NCBI RefSeq assembly: GCF_024206475.1
Contig: NZ_JAMBPR010000034.1
Span: 27,674-91,673, forward strand
Source of the DNA: Paraburkholderia sp. CNPSo 3274
Lineage (GTDB): Bacteria; Pseudomonadota; Gammaproteobacteria; Burkholderiales; Burkholderiaceae
Length of the DNA: 64,000 bases
Direction of reading: 5' to 3'
The notes below the pieces were generated by a model, which had not been told where the DNA came from, made no database searches, and saw only the letters and a list, made by a program, of their open reading frames with translations. Below are positions 49,957 through 59,420 of this stretch, in pieces; within the stretch, counting starts at the first letter, position 1, and each line of letters opens with the position of its first letter. A program made the translations under genes and the position numbers.

Positions 49957-51231
49957 TCAATTCACGCCAGTGGCATAGCGGCGACAATGCTCAAGATATC
50001 CAGCTTCGTGGCTGCTCGCCAGTTGCACGATGCTTGTCCAGAGCCACAGCGGCGCATCGATCGTCTTCGAGCGAGCGCGCCGGAGTTCGGCGAGCCAACT
50101 GCGCCGGGTCGGCGGATCCATCTGGCGTGCGTGCGCGTTGCCTACCACCGCCGCGAGATAGAACGCGACCTTGCGCGCCTCGCCCTCGGCGAGTTCATCG
50201 ATTTCGAGCTTGAGATCCTGTGGCAGCAACTCGCGAATCACCACGGCGCGATCGAGCAAGCGGGCCGCCCGCATGCGCTCGCCGAGAAAGGGCGAGAGAT
50301 GACGCGCGCCTTCCACCACTCGCTCGGCGTTGTCGCGCGGCATCGATGCGTCTTCGTAGCGCGGCGCAGCGGCTTTCACGCCCTCCTTGATGTCCATGAG
50401 GCACAGATCGTCGCCATCGATCACACCGCCGTCGACATCGAGTAGGACTGCATAGCGTAGCCTGCCGAGCGAGCTGCAACCCTTGACCCAGTACGCCGCG
50501 TCGATCACCTCGACCTTGCCGGCATCATTGCGGCCGCGCAGGCCCGTGGGCAGACTCGCGATGGCTTCGTCGCGAAAGAGCGTGTCGATTGCCTTGCGCT
50601 CGGAGCGCGTGAGCGGCCAGAAACGCTTGCCAAGCGGTATCGTGGGCTCGAGATCCTCAATGCGTTCCTCGGCCAGATGCTGCCATGAGCGGCGTACGGC
50701 CACTTTCATCGCAAGATGCACGGGTTCGGGGCGCCCGGACATTTGGACCTTCGCGCGCTTTGTTGCGAACGCAGATTCGTAGCCCGCTGCGAGCGCCTCC
50801 ATCATATGCACGATGGTGAGACCGGAAAGCGAGGAGCCGCGTGCCGCGGTCGCCAGCGAGAGGCCGAGGCGGATGAGGTCGTGCGCGGGGTTGCCGATCA
50901 CCGTCTGATCGAGGTCGCGGATGTGGACTTCGACCTTGCCTTCCTGATTCGCGACGGGGCCGAGATTGCCGGTATGGCAATCGCCGCAGATCCAGATCGC
51001 CGGGCCGCGCGGCAGCGAGTCGCCGTTCGTCTCGACGATCCATTCGTAGAATCGGGTCGTATTGCCACGCACGTAGGCATGCGGCGAGCGCGCCATTTTC
51101 AGGCGACGCTGCCCGGTAAGGATGGCCGCGCGCTCGCCGGGTCTGGGCAGCGCCTTTGACGGCCCTGCGCCTTTCGAAGCTTTCGGGTTCCGCTCTTTCG
51201 GCAGTTTGCCGCGTTTTTTTTCGCTGGACAT
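49957..51231 (-). CDS. DUF2252 family protein
   Basis: 424 aa. Kinase/aminoglycoside-phosphotransferase-like pattern of DUF2252: AIWICGDCHTGNLG (catalytic-loop-like) and IRDLDQTVIGNPAHDLIRLG (DFD-like). A Lys-rich N-terminus (KKRGKLPKERNPKASKG) precedes the domain. I chose ATG 51231 since AGGGG lies 9 nt upstream; ATG 51240 abuts that RBS. The family has no assigned function. It is probably cytosolic, with no TM segment. Confidence 0.82.
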   Translation of the reverse strand: MSSEKKRGKLPKERNPKASKGAGPSKALPRPGERAAILTGQRRLKMARSPHAYVRGNTTRFYEWIVETNGDSLPRGPAIWICGDCHTGNLGPVANQEGKVEVHIRDLDQTVIGNPAHDLIRLGLSLATAARGSSLSGLTIVHMMEALAAGYESAFATKRAKVQMSGRPEPVHLAMKVAVRRSWQHLAEERIEDLEPTIPLGKRFWPLTRSERKAIDTLFRDEAIASLPTGLRGRNDAGKVEVIDAAYWVKGCSSLGRLRYAVLLDVDGGVIDGDDLCLMDIKEGVKAAAPRYEDASMPRDNAERVVEGARHLSPFLGERMRAARLLDRAVVIRELLPQDLKLEIDELAEGEARKVAFYLAAVVGNAHARQMDPPTRRSWLAELRRARSKTIDAPLWLWTSIVQLASSHEAGYLEHCRRYATGVN

Positions 51232-51354
51232 GTTCGTCATCCCCTTTTTACAGGCGCTCAATTGCATCGACGCCTATGTCATGGTTCGCGGGGTGAGAGC
51301 AAGCGGTGTGCCGCCAGTGTCGTTACGGGCCGAAAGATCGATGTTGTGCTGCCG

Positions 51355-51723
51355 TCACGAACGCGGCGGGACACGAAACCACGTGACTGCCACAACCAGC
51401 AGGAACCCCGCATAGGCCGTCGCAAACACCCAGCCGGGCAAGTCGTAATACAGCCAGTCGCTAACCCAGCGCTGGACGAAGCCCTGCGGCCCCGCGTGTC
51501 CGGTACGTAGCCAGTCCTCGAGGACCGTGAGCGGACACGGGATGCCAAGGACAGCAAGAATGGCGACGACGCCTATCGCAATGAGATGCGTGAGCCGGAA
51601 CACGCGGTTGCGTACCCAACCGCGCCCGAGCCAGGCGCCCACCCAGATCGCGAGCAATCCGCCGACGATGAAGAGTACGACCAGCGCGTGCAACACGAGA
51701 ACGGTATTGGCCAGCCAGTTCAT
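51355..51723 (-). CDS. DUF2784 small membrane protein
   Basis: 122 aa with three or four TM helices and the DUF2784 features: N-terminal helix LVLHALVVLFIVGG, CPLTVLEDWLR and a C-terminal helix ending near the basic tail. Function unknown in the family. ATG 51723 lacks a strong RBS, but the hydrophobic N-terminus supports it. Confidence 0.82.
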   Translation of the reverse strand: MNWLANTVLVLHALVVLFIVGGLLAIWVGAWLGRGWVRNRVFRLTHLIAIGVVAILAVLGIPCPLTVLEDWLRTGHAGPQGFVQRWVSDWLYYDLPGWVFATAYAGFLLVVAVTWFRVPPRS

Positions 51724-51776
51724 GACGGTGCTCGCAGTTGCCCTCGCCCTGCGTTCCCTGCTTCGATGATACGTCT

Positions 51777-52832
51777 TCAAAGGTCGATGGGTCGGGGTAG
51801 GGTTCCCGCGTTTGGAGTCGGCCCGGTTGCCGTGAACGGCGAGTCGAAAGCCGTAATTTCGATTTCAGGATTGACGAGGTCGTTGTCGCGCTTGTTCTGC
51901 TCGGTCCAGATCCGGCTATCGGGAAACCAGAATGCGTTTTCGCGTGGAGGCACGACGAGCCTCACCCGCAGCGACGGATTGAAGATCTTCGACCACGCCG
52001 AGAGATAGGAGGGCGTCTTGATCAAATGGCCGCAATTTGCGAGGAGCAGGCTCGCGACCAGTGCTTCGCGGCCGATTGCGAGTCCGGGATGTCCGCTGAA
52101 GTGCACGGGCTTCTCACCGCTCGCGAGCAACGTGGCAGGCGCGACGTTGACGGGCACAGCGAAGCCCCACTTCTGGAAGAAATCGAGGAAGGTCTGCTCG
52201 TCGCTGGAGACGAAGAGGTTCGTGAGACGGTGATCGTCCGCAAGTGTTTTCTCGACCAGGCGGCAAAACGCATTCCAGTCGATCGTCTGGGCCTCGAACT
52301 TTTTATCTGTGCCGCGAAAATGGACGCCCAACGTCGAAGCGCCGATATCGAGCCGCTCGCAGATGCGCGCGACTTCCTCCCGGATCGATTCGCCTGGCCG
52401 ATAGTTCGACAGGAATAGCTTACTAGCCCGCTCCAGCCCGAGGCCGGCTTCGTAACGGCGAAAGCCCAGATCGCCGAGATCGCGCACGAGCGACGTTCGC
52501 AAACCAGGCCTCGCGGCGTCCGGCACGGCGGACGGTGCAAGGTTTTCAAAGCATTCGGCTAGCCAGTCGATCTTGCCTTCCTCGTCGCCATAACTGCCGC
52601 CGCGCGCCGAAATGACGGGCGTCAATCGCTTTTCGTCGCAGTACAGCAGGATGCACAAGACGATCTGCATGACGGAAAAGAAGCCCGAATTTGCGCGAAT
52701 CTCTATGACGAAGTAGCCGCGGTTGAAGCGTTGCTTCGCATGCAGGCAAAGGCGAGCTGGCGTATTGAGCACGTTCTTGAAGTCTTCGCTGCGCCGCACC
52801 TGTCTTGCGAACTCGATAAGGTTTCTGAACAT
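51777..52832 (-). CDS. fucosyltransferase-like glycosyltransferase (NodZ/O-FucT type)
   Basis: 351 aa. LGVHFRGTDK near residue 166 is the basic donor-binding peptide shared by NodZ, FUT8 and protein O-fucosyltransferases, followed by FVSSDEQTFLDFF, the second conserved block. Donor GDP-fucose is known for those families; acceptor and even donor are uncertain here. It stands alone, not within a polysaccharide cluster. The 299 bases upstream (52833-53131) are gene-free. Identification rests on motif shape rather than full-length recognition. Confidence 0.65.
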   Translation of the reverse strand: MFRNLIEFARQVRRSEDFKNVLNTPARLCLHAKQRFNRGYFVIEIRANSGFFSVMQIVLCILLYCDEKRLTPVISARGGSYGDEEGKIDWLAECFENLAPSAVPDAARPGLRTSLVRDLGDLGFRRYEAGLGLERASKLFLSNYRPGESIREEVARICERLDIGASTLGVHFRGTDKKFEAQTIDWNAFCRLVEKTLADDHRLTNLFVSSDEQTFLDFFQKWGFAVPVNVAPATLLASGEKPVHFSGHPGLAIGREALVASLLLANCGHLIKTPSYLSAWSKIFNPSLRVRLVVPPRENAFWFPDSRIWTEQNKRDNDLVNPEIEITAFDSPFTATGPTPNAGTLPRPIDL

Positions 52833-53131
52833 GCCATGTCCCTTCGATCCACGAAACGGGGATTACCTTTCGAGCAGAGCGACGCCGCTTCCTGTTCGCA
52901 GGCGAGCGGGGCGCTCACGGTAGATTCCGTCGATGGATTCGCCATTAACTGCGTTAGCAACGATTGTGGGAGGAGACGTATATTTTCCGACGATAGCTGA
53001 TCGTCGCACACGCTTGGGCTGGCTGGTTATTTGGCATCCTAAGCGGTTGAGGCATTCTAGGATGCCATGTTTACGCATTGATTAAGCTGAGGATTAGGTG
53101 GCATCCCCAATGCCAACGAACGCTGGCGCGA

Positions 53132-53728
53132 CTAGTCAAACGGCCTGAGCTGCGAATCTGGCACGTCGACGCGCAAGTTTACCATCAGCACCGTTTCGAT
53201 CGGCTCACGTGACTCGCCTTCGCTCACGACCTTGACGGGCAGCCCATGGCTCGAATCGAACCACAACTCATAACGGAACACGCCGGTCGAAAAGTGTCCA
53301 GGCCGGCACGTCACGATCACATGCGCCGCCCGGTGCGTGCCGATCGTCTCGGCGCCGACGACCTGCGTGTCCCCTTGTTCCTGCAGCTCACGAACATTGA
53401 CTAACAGTGCGCCGATATCGGACTCGTCGACGCGATGGCCCTGCGGGCTCTGAATCATGTGATTGTCGGGGCTCAGCGTGAGCCTCGGAAACGTGTCGAT
53501 ACCGAACGGCCAAAGCTTGACCTTCCCCGATTCCGGGTTGAAGGTGAGTGTCGCGCCGCCATGCGGCCGGATGAAGTCCATCCGAACGAAGCCGGGCTTT
53601 CGGTAGCCATAAAGCACCTCGACCGTTTCCGCTCCCGCCGATGTCGATTTCAACGTGACCAGATAGTTTGCGAGCGCATCGAAGCGTGCCTGCGCGACGG
53701 CAACGAAATCGCGGTCCGGAAGCGTCAT
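53132..53728 (-). CDS. LolA-like/DUF1571-type protein lacking a signal peptide
   Basis: 198 aa. The order YGYRKPGFVRMDFIRPHGGATLTFNP, RVDESDIGALLVN and HVIVTCRPGHF resembles LolA-fold DUF1571 proteins, which are usually exported. Here ATG 53728 has AGGAGG with 6-nt spacing and the protein begins directly in the domain (MTLPDRDFVAVAQARFDAL), with no signal peptide. Either the protein is cytoplasmic or the exported form has been lost. The family name is tentative. Confidence 0.65.
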   Translation of the reverse strand: MTLPDRDFVAVAQARFDALANYLVTLKSTSAGAETVEVLYGYRKPGFVRMDFIRPHGGATLTFNPESGKVKLWPFGIDTFPRLTLSPDNHMIQSPQGHRVDESDIGALLVNVRELQEQGDTQVVGAETIGTHRAAHVIVTCRPGHFSTGVFRYELWFDSSHGLPVKVVSEGESREPIETVLMVNLRVDVPDSQLRPFD

Positions 53729-53832
53729 CGCCGCCTCCTATACTCGAATGTGAATGTCAGGTAATTCTGGAGCACGGCTTCACACCACGCAAGGCACGCC
53801 TGGCCCTGGCGCAGACAAGGAGGAAGCGAACG

Positions 53833-54324
53833 ATGGCGGAATTCCGTCTGACCACCTTGTGGTGCATCGAGGCGCCGCTGCAGCCGGTGTGGGACGCGAT
53901 CCACGATTCGACGAATTGGCCGAGGTGGTGGAAGAACGTCGAAGCGGTACGCGAGTTGCAGGCGGGCGAGACCGACGGGCTGGGCGCGGTGCATCGTTAC
54001 ACGTGGAAGGGTGTGCTGCCTTATCGGGTGATCATCGACGTGCGCGTCACCCGCGTCGCGCCGCTCGTTGCCCTGGAGGGAGAGGCCAGCGGCGCGCTGG
54101 AGGGCGTGGGGCGCTGGCATTTCGCAGCCGACGGCAGCCGCACGGTGGTGCGCTACGATTGGCACGTCAGGACGGCCAGTGCGTGGATGAGCGCGGTCGC
54201 GCTCGCGCCTCTCGCGCGGCTGGCATTCCGCTGGAATCACGATTCGATCATGCGCGAAGGCGGCCAGGCGCTTGCGCGCCTGCTCAAGGCACGATTTATC
54301 GACTACAGCGGCAAACCGCGATAA
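53833..54324 (+). CDS. SRPBCC (START/polyketide cyclase-like) protein
   Basis: 163 aa. A START-like ligand-binding fold is suggested by the opening CIEAPLQPVWDAIHDSTNWPRWW and the later VGRWHFAADGSRTVVRYDW. The C-terminal helix SIMREGGQALARLLKARF is typical. AAGGAGG 9 nt upstream of ATG 53833 is a strong RBS. Lipid or hydrophobic ligand binding is a fold-based inference. Confidence 0.82.
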   Translation: MAEFRLTTLWCIEAPLQPVWDAIHDSTNWPRWWKNVEAVRELQAGETDGLGAVHRYTWKGVLPYRVIIDVRVTRVAPLVALEGEASGALEGVGRWHFAADGSRTVVRYDWHVRTASAWMSAVALAPLARLAFRWNHDSIMREGGQALARLLKARFIDYSGKPR

Positions 54325-54436
54325 GTGCAACAATCGAATTCGTCAGTGCGGTTGCACACGCTTTCTGCGAGATTTCTGCAAGACGGAGGTGTTATGAACA
54401 GTCCCCACCGCGCACTTGCCTTGCATGGGAGGCACC

Positions 54437-54913
54437 ATGATTGAGATCGAGAAGGAGCCAGTCGTCGCAGCGCTGAACAAGATCCTCGAATCCGAGCTGG
54501 CGGGCGTTGTGCGGTACACGCACTATTCGTTCCTGGTGTTCGGTTTCGGCCGCATTCCGATCGTCTCCTGGCTGCGGCAGCAGGCGGACGAGTCGCTCTT
54601 GCATGCGCAGCAGGCTGGCGAATGGATCACGACGCTCGGCGCGTATCCGTCGCTCGCAATCGGTCCGCTGCTCGATTCCCACACTTTCGATATCGGGGCC
54701 ATCCTGCGCGAATCGCTCGAGGCCGAACAGATCGCGCTCGGCCTTTACCGCGAGCTGCTTTTGCTCGTGGAAGACCGCTCGGTTGCGCTCGAGGAGTACG
54801 CGCGCCAGATGATCCAGGTCGAGGAACTGCACGCGGGCGAGGTCGACAAGATGCTGCGCCGTCCAGGCTCCACCACGACGTCGCCGCAGCACGGTATGGG
54901 GCTCGCCGAATAG
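54437..54913 (+). CDS. ferritin-like (bacterioferritin-family) protein
   Basis: 158 aa, four-helix bundle. Diiron-type residues: E20 (LESELAG), the second-helix DESLLH (E52/H56), E93-E96 region (ESLEAEQIAL) and EELH near residue 126. The second-helix motif reads E-x-x-x-H rather than the standard E-x-x-H, so one ligand may be displaced. GGGAGG precedes ATG 54437. Just upstream of the ABC transporter genes (19 bp), probably in the same operon. Iron storage or peroxide protection is the family role. Confidence 0.78.
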   Translation: MIEIEKEPVVAALNKILESELAGVVRYTHYSFLVFGFGRIPIVSWLRQQADESLLHAQQAGEWITTLGAYPSLAIGPLLDSHTFDIGAILRESLEAEQIALGLYRELLLLVEDRSVALEEYARQMIQVEELHAGEVDKMLRRPGSTTTSPQHGMGLAE

Positions 54914-54932
54914 GCGCTGCATCTGGCTCAAC

Positions 54933-55619
54933 ATGCTGACGCTTGCCAACGTATCGAAGCACTATGACGGCACCACGCCGCGCAACGTGCTGCGCGGCGT
55001 GAATCTCGAACTGCGCTCAGGTGAATGCGTCGCGATCATGGGCGAGTCGGGCGCGGGAAAATCGACGCTGCTCAATCTCGCTGCAGGTCTCGACCGGCCG
55101 GACGCGGGAGATATCGTTTTCGACGGACGCGATCTGGCTACACTCGACGACGACGCGGCCACCCTGCAGCGCCGCCGGAAAATGGGCTTCGTGTTCCAGG
55201 CGTTCCATGTGCTGCCGAACCTCTCGGCCGCGCAGAACATCGCGCTGCCGTTGCTCTTGAACGGGATGCGGGGGAAAGACGTGCCGGTGCGCGTGTCGTT
55301 CGTGCTGCACTCGGTCGGGCTCGGCGGGCGCGAGCACGCGCTGCCGCGCGAGTTGTCGGGCGGCGAGTTGCAGCGCGTGGCGATCGCGCGTGCGCTCGTG
55401 CATCAGCCGCGTCTTGTGCTGGCCGACGAGCCCACCGGCAATCTCGATCATGACACGGCGATGCGCATCCTCGCGCTCCTGCGCGAGCTGGCGCAAAAGA
55501 ACGGCGCGGGCGTGCTGCTCGCGACGCACTCGGCCGCCGTGGCGGCTGCCGCCGACCGCGTACTGCGGCTCACGCCCGACGGGCTCGAGCCGTACGCGCC
55601 CGGCGCAGGCGGCGCGTAG
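54933..55619 (+). CDS. ABC transporter ATP-binding protein (LolD/MacB/AttE type)
   Basis: 228 aa. Walker A GESGAGKST (residues 37-45), signature LSGGELQRVAIARAL, Walker B LVLADEPTGNLD, H-loop LLATHSAAV. This is the subfamily that drives mechanotransmission-type ABC systems handling lipoproteins or peptides. Followed after 3 bp by its permease and then an AttH-like protein, the AttEFGH layout described in Agrobacterium. Confidence 0.93.
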   Translation: MLTLANVSKHYDGTTPRNVLRGVNLELRSGECVAIMGESGAGKSTLLNLAAGLDRPDAGDIVFDGRDLATLDDDAATLQRRRKMGFVFQAFHVLPNLSAAQNIALPLLLNGMRGKDVPVRVSFVLHSVGLGGREHALPRELSGGELQRVAIARALVHQPRLVLADEPTGNLDHDTAMRILALLRELAQKNGAGVLLATHSAAVAAAADRVLRLTPDGLEPYAPGAGGA

Positions 55620-55622
55620 GCG

Positions 55623-58247
55623 ATGCGCTGGTTCGGCGCCCTGGGTTCATCGCGCGACTCCGCCGCATCGCGCGCATCGCGTTGCCCGGGCAATCGCGTG
55701 CTCGCTGGCGGCGTCGGCGCGGCGCTCATCGCCGGTGAAATGCGCGCGCATCCGCTGCGCACATTGATCGGCATTCTCGCGATTGCGGCGGGTGTCGCGA
55801 TGGGCTACGCCGTGCAGTTGATCAATCGCGCGGCGCTTAACGAACTGTCGGCGACCGTCAACTCGCTGATGGGCAACGCCGATATCGAGCTGCGCGGCCC
55901 GCGCGCGGGCTTCGACGAAGCGCTTTACCCGCGCATTGCCCGCTTGCCCGAAGTCGCCGCGGCGAGCCCGGTGGTTGAGGTCGATGCGCGCGTGGTGGGT
56001 CGCGACGAGTCATTGAAGCTGATCGGCGTCGATGTGTTTCGCGCAGGGTATGTCACGCCGAATCTCGTCGGCCGCGTGAAAATGGCGGATCGCACGAATG
56101 GCACGAAGGCCACCACCCTCGATCTGCTCGACCCCGACACCGTATTTCTCTCGCCAGCGGCGCTGAGCTGGCTCGCGCTCAAGCCCGGCGACTCGCTCAC
56201 GGTGCAAGTCGGGCTCGCTTCGGTCGCGCTGCGCGTCGCCGGCGTGTTGCCCGCATCGGGCGATGCGGTGCGCGTCGGCGTGATGGACATCGGCGCCGCG
56301 CAATGGCGCTTGCAGCGGCTCGGCACGCTGGAGCGCATCGACATCAAGCTCAAGCCGGGCGTCGATGCCGAAGTGTTCGCGCAGTCGATCGCGCCGCGCT
56401 TGCCCGCGGGTGTCGCCGCCGTTACACCGGGCGACAACGCACACCGCACCTCGATGCTCTCGCGTGCGTATCGTGCGAATCTCAACGTGCTCGCGCTCGT
56501 TGCGCTGTTCACGGGGGCGTTCCTCGTCTTCACGATGCAGGCCCTCGCGGTGCTGCGGCGCCGTGCGCAGTTTGCGCTGCTGCGCGCGCTCGGCGTGACG
56601 CAGCGAGGCGTGCTGTGGCTCGTCGTCTCGGAGGGCGCGATTCTCGGCGTGCTCGGCGCGGCAGCGGGTCTTGCCATCGGCTTCGCGCTCGCGGCCGCCG
56701 TGCTCCGCTATGCGGGCGGCGATCTAGGTGGCGGCTATTTCGAAGGGGTTCAGCCGCGCGTGCATTTCGATGCGATGCCCGCGGCGATATTTTTTGCGCT
56801 GGGGATGGCCGCGTCGGTGCTTGGCAGTCTCGCGCCGGCGCTCGAAGCAGCGAGAGCGCGACCCGCGCGGGCGCTGAAAGCGGGCGACGAGGAAGCGCGG
56901 GCCGCCCGGCTGCGTACGAAGCGCACGGTCACGGCGGCGCTGCTCGCTGTCGCCGCCGGGCTCGTAACCGCGCTATTGCCGCCCGTGGCTGGCTTGCCGG
57001 TGTTCGGCTATCTCGCCATCGCGCTGTTGTTGCTGGGCGGCGTGCTGGCGATGCCGGCGCTCGCGCGCGCCGTGTTCGCGGTGCTGCCGCGCTCGAATCA
57101 TGCATTGCCGCAGCTCGTGCTGGCGCAGCTCGCCAATGCCCCCGGCCGCGCGACGATTGGCCTCGCGGGCATCGTCACGAGCTTTAGCCTGATGACGGCG
57201 ATGGCGATCATGGTGTCGAGCTTTCGTGTGGCGGTCGACGACTGGCTGCAGTTGCTGCTGCCCGCGCCGCTCTATCTGCGCGCTTCGCCCGGCGGCGACA
57301 GCGCATTCCTTTCGCCGGGCGATCAGGCGGCCATCGCCGCCACGCCCGGTATTGCGCGCGCCGAGTTTCTGCGCGCGACGCAAATCTCGCTCGACGCTCG
57401 CCTGCCGCCCGTGAGCCTGCTCGCGCGGCCCATCGATCCGCGTAATCCCGCCGCGCGCCTGCCGTTGACGACTGTGCCTCGTGTGCCGCAAGCCGGCGAG
57501 CCGCCGCCGGTGTGGATCAGCGAGGCGGCCGCCGATCTGTACGGGATGCACCCGGGCCAGCGCATCACGCTGCCGCTGGCGGGCCGGCGCCTCCCGTTCA
57601 CGGTGGCCGGCATCTGGCGCGACTATGCACGCCAGTTCGGCGCCATCGTGATCGACGCGAGCGACTATCGCCGGCTGACTCGCGACACACGCGTGACCGA
57701 TGCCGCCTTATGGCTCGACTCGGGCGTGGCGCCGGCGCAAGCGATCGCACGGTTGCGCGAGAGCGTGCACGGTGGGCAGCGCCTCGAGTTCGCGCAGCCC
57801 GGCGAGATCCGCGCGGCGAGCCTGCGGATCTTCGACCGCAGCTTCGCGGTGACGTATCTGCTGGAAGCGGTGGCGGTGATCATCGGTCTGTTCGGTGTCG
57901 GCGCGAGTTTCGGGTCGCAAGCGCTCGCGCGCACGCGCGAGTTCGGCATGCTGCGGCATATCGGCGTGACGCGTCGCCAGATCGCGGTCATGCTCGCGAT
58001 GGAAGGCGCGCTTGTTGCGCTGCTCGGCGTGCTTGCCGGCTTGACGCTGGGCTTGAGTCTCGCGATGGTGCTCGTGCATGTCGTCAACCCGCAGTCGTTT
58101 CATTGGACGATGAGCGTGCACATGCCGTGGGGGTTGCTGGCCGCGCTGGCTTCGGCGGTCGTCGTGGCCGCGGCGCTCACGGCGCTCCTGAGTTCGCACG
58201 CCGCGATGTCGGTCGATGCGGTGCGCGCCGTGCGCGACGACTGGTGA
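55623..58247 (+). CDS. FtsX-type ABC transporter permease
   Basis: 874 aa. Two FtsX repeats with a TM near residue 50 and groups of TM helices around 285-410, 440-480, 510-540 and 735-850, with large periplasmic segments between. Ends in FtsX-like GMLRHIGVTRRQIAVMLAMEG. With the ATPase immediately upstream it forms a type VII (MacB/LolCDE-like) transporter. Size equals a fusion of AttF and AttG-type halves. Substrate unknown; envelope lipid or lipoprotein trafficking is the family theme. Confidence 0.9.
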   Translation: MRWFGALGSSRDSAASRASRCPGNRVLAGGVGAALIAGEMRAHPLRTLIGILAIAAGVAMGYAVQLINRAALNELSATVNSLMGNADIELRGPRAGFDEALYPRIARLPEVAAASPVVEVDARVVGRDESLKLIGVDVFRAGYVTPNLVGRVKMADRTNGTKATTLDLLDPDTVFLSPAALSWLALKPGDSLTVQVGLASVALRVAGVLPASGDAVRVGVMDIGAAQWRLQRLGTLERIDIKLKPGVDAEVFAQSIAPRLPAGVAAVTPGDNAHRTSMLSRAYRANLNVLALVALFTGAFLVFTMQALAVLRRRAQFALLRALGVTQRGVLWLVVSEGAILGVLGAAAGLAIGFALAAAVLRYAGGDLGGGYFEGVQPRVHFDAMPAAIFFALGMAASVLGSLAPALEAARARPARALKAGDEEARAARLRTKRTVTAALLAVAAGLVTALLPPVAGLPVFGYLAIALLLLGGVLAMPALARAVFAVLPRSNHALPQLVLAQLANAPGRATIGLAGIVTSFSLMTAMAIMVSSFRVAVDDWLQLLLPAPLYLRASPGGDSAFLSPGDQAAIAATPGIARAEFLRATQISLDARLPPVSLLARPIDPRNPAARLPLTTVPRVPQAGEPPPVWISEAAADLYGMHPGQRITLPLAGRRLPFTVAGIWRDYARQFGAIVIDASDYRRLTRDTRVTDAALWLDSGVAPAQAIARLRESVHGGQRLEFAQPGEIRAASLRIFDRSFAVTYLLEAVAVIIGLFGVGASFGSQALARTREFGMLRHIGVTRRQIAVMLAMEGALVALLGVLAGLTLGLSLAMVLVHVVNPQSFHWTMSVHMPWGLLAALASAVVVAAALTALLSSHAAMSVDAVRAVRDDW

Positions 58248-58251
58248 CGCG

Positions 58252-59415
58252 ATGAGACGGCGCACGTTCCTGCACAGGTTCCTGTCATGGCCGCTCGCCG
58301 CGCTGTCGCCGGGCGTTGCGTGGGCGCGCATGCCGGACTATCCAGCGGTGACGAGCGGACAGCCACTTGTGTTCCCGCGCGACTATGGCGCGCACCCGGG
58401 CTATCGCACCGAATGGTGGTACGTGACGGGCTGGCTGCAAACGGACGCCAACGCGGCCGCCGCTGGCAATGCATCGCTGGGCTTCGAAGCGACGTTCTTC
58501 CGCTCGCGCCCCGCGCTCGACGACGCGAACCCGAGCCGCTTCGCGCCGAATCAATTGCTGTTCGCCAACGTGGCGCTGAGCGATCCGCACGCGGGCCGCC
58601 TGCAGCACGACCAGCGCGTTGCGCGCCGCGGCTTTGGTCTTGCCGAAGCGAGCGAGACGGACACAGCGGTCCACATCGACGACTGGTCGCTCGAGCGCAA
58701 CGCGGACGGCCGCTACCACCTGAACGTCGCGACGCCCGGCTTTGCGTTCGCCTTCACTTTGGCGCCGACGCAGCCAGTGCTCGTCAACGGCGCAGGCGGG
58801 TACAGCCGTAAAGGTCCGCTGCCGGACGAAGCGAGCTACTACTACAGCGTACCGTGGCTGCAAGTCGACGGCATGCTCGAGCGCGGTGGTCATTCGACTG
58901 GCAATGCCGGGCACGTGCGAGGGCAGGCGTGGCTCGATCACGAATGGTCGTCGGCGCCGCTCGCGGACGAAGCGGTCGGTTGGGATTGGATCGGCATCAA
59001 CTTCGATGACGGCGGCGCGCTGATGGCCTTGCAGATGCGCGACAAGGCAGGCCGCAAGTTCTGGGCAGGCGGCACGTTGCGCACCGCCGATGGAAGCACA
59101 CATACGCTATCGCCCGATAGCATCCGCTTCACGCCGCTGCGCCAGTGGCATTCGCCGCATACCGGCGCACGGTATCCGGTGGCGATGCGCGTCGATGCGC
59201 AGGACCTGCATCTGACGCTAGTGCCGCTCATGGACGATCAGGAGTTCGACAGCCGCGCGAGCACCGGCGCGGTGTACTGGGAGGGCGCGGTGACGGCGTT
59301 TCAGGCGGGCGGGGCGAGCACAGGCACTGCAAAAACCGCTGCGAAACCCGCAGGAAAACCGCTAGGACGCGGCTATCTCGAACTCACGGGCTACGTTCAG
59401 CGGCTCGAGCTTTAG
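58252..59415 (+). CDS. AttH-like lipocalin/hydroxyneurosporene-synthase fold protein
   Basis: 387 aa. Tat-type signal MRRRTFLHRF (RRxFL), then YRTEWWYVTGWLQ, the hallmark of AttH/CrtC proteins, and LDHEWSSAPL later. AttH has two lipocalin-like beta-barrels and is exported. Starts 4 bp after the permease stop, so translationally linked to the ABC transporter; a periplasmic ligand carrier is a reasonable inference. The basic Lys/Ala-rich insert near residue 355 (TAKTAAKPAGKP) is unusual. Confidence 0.9.
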   Translation: MRRRTFLHRFLSWPLAALSPGVAWARMPDYPAVTSGQPLVFPRDYGAHPGYRTEWWYVTGWLQTDANAAAAGNASLGFEATFFRSRPALDDANPSRFAPNQLLFANVALSDPHAGRLQHDQRVARRGFGLAEASETDTAVHIDDWSLERNADGRYHLNVATPGFAFAFTLAPTQPVLVNGAGGYSRKGPLPDEASYYYSVPWLQVDGMLERGGHSTGNAGHVRGQAWLDHEWSSAPLADEAVGWDWIGINFDDGGALMALQMRDKAGRKFWAGGTLRTADGSTHTLSPDSIRFTPLRQWHSPHTGARYPVAMRVDAQDLHLTLVPLMDDQEFDSRASTGAVYWEGAVTAFQAGGASTGTAKTAAKPAGKPLGRGYLELTGYVQRLEL

Positions 59416-59420
59416 AAGTT

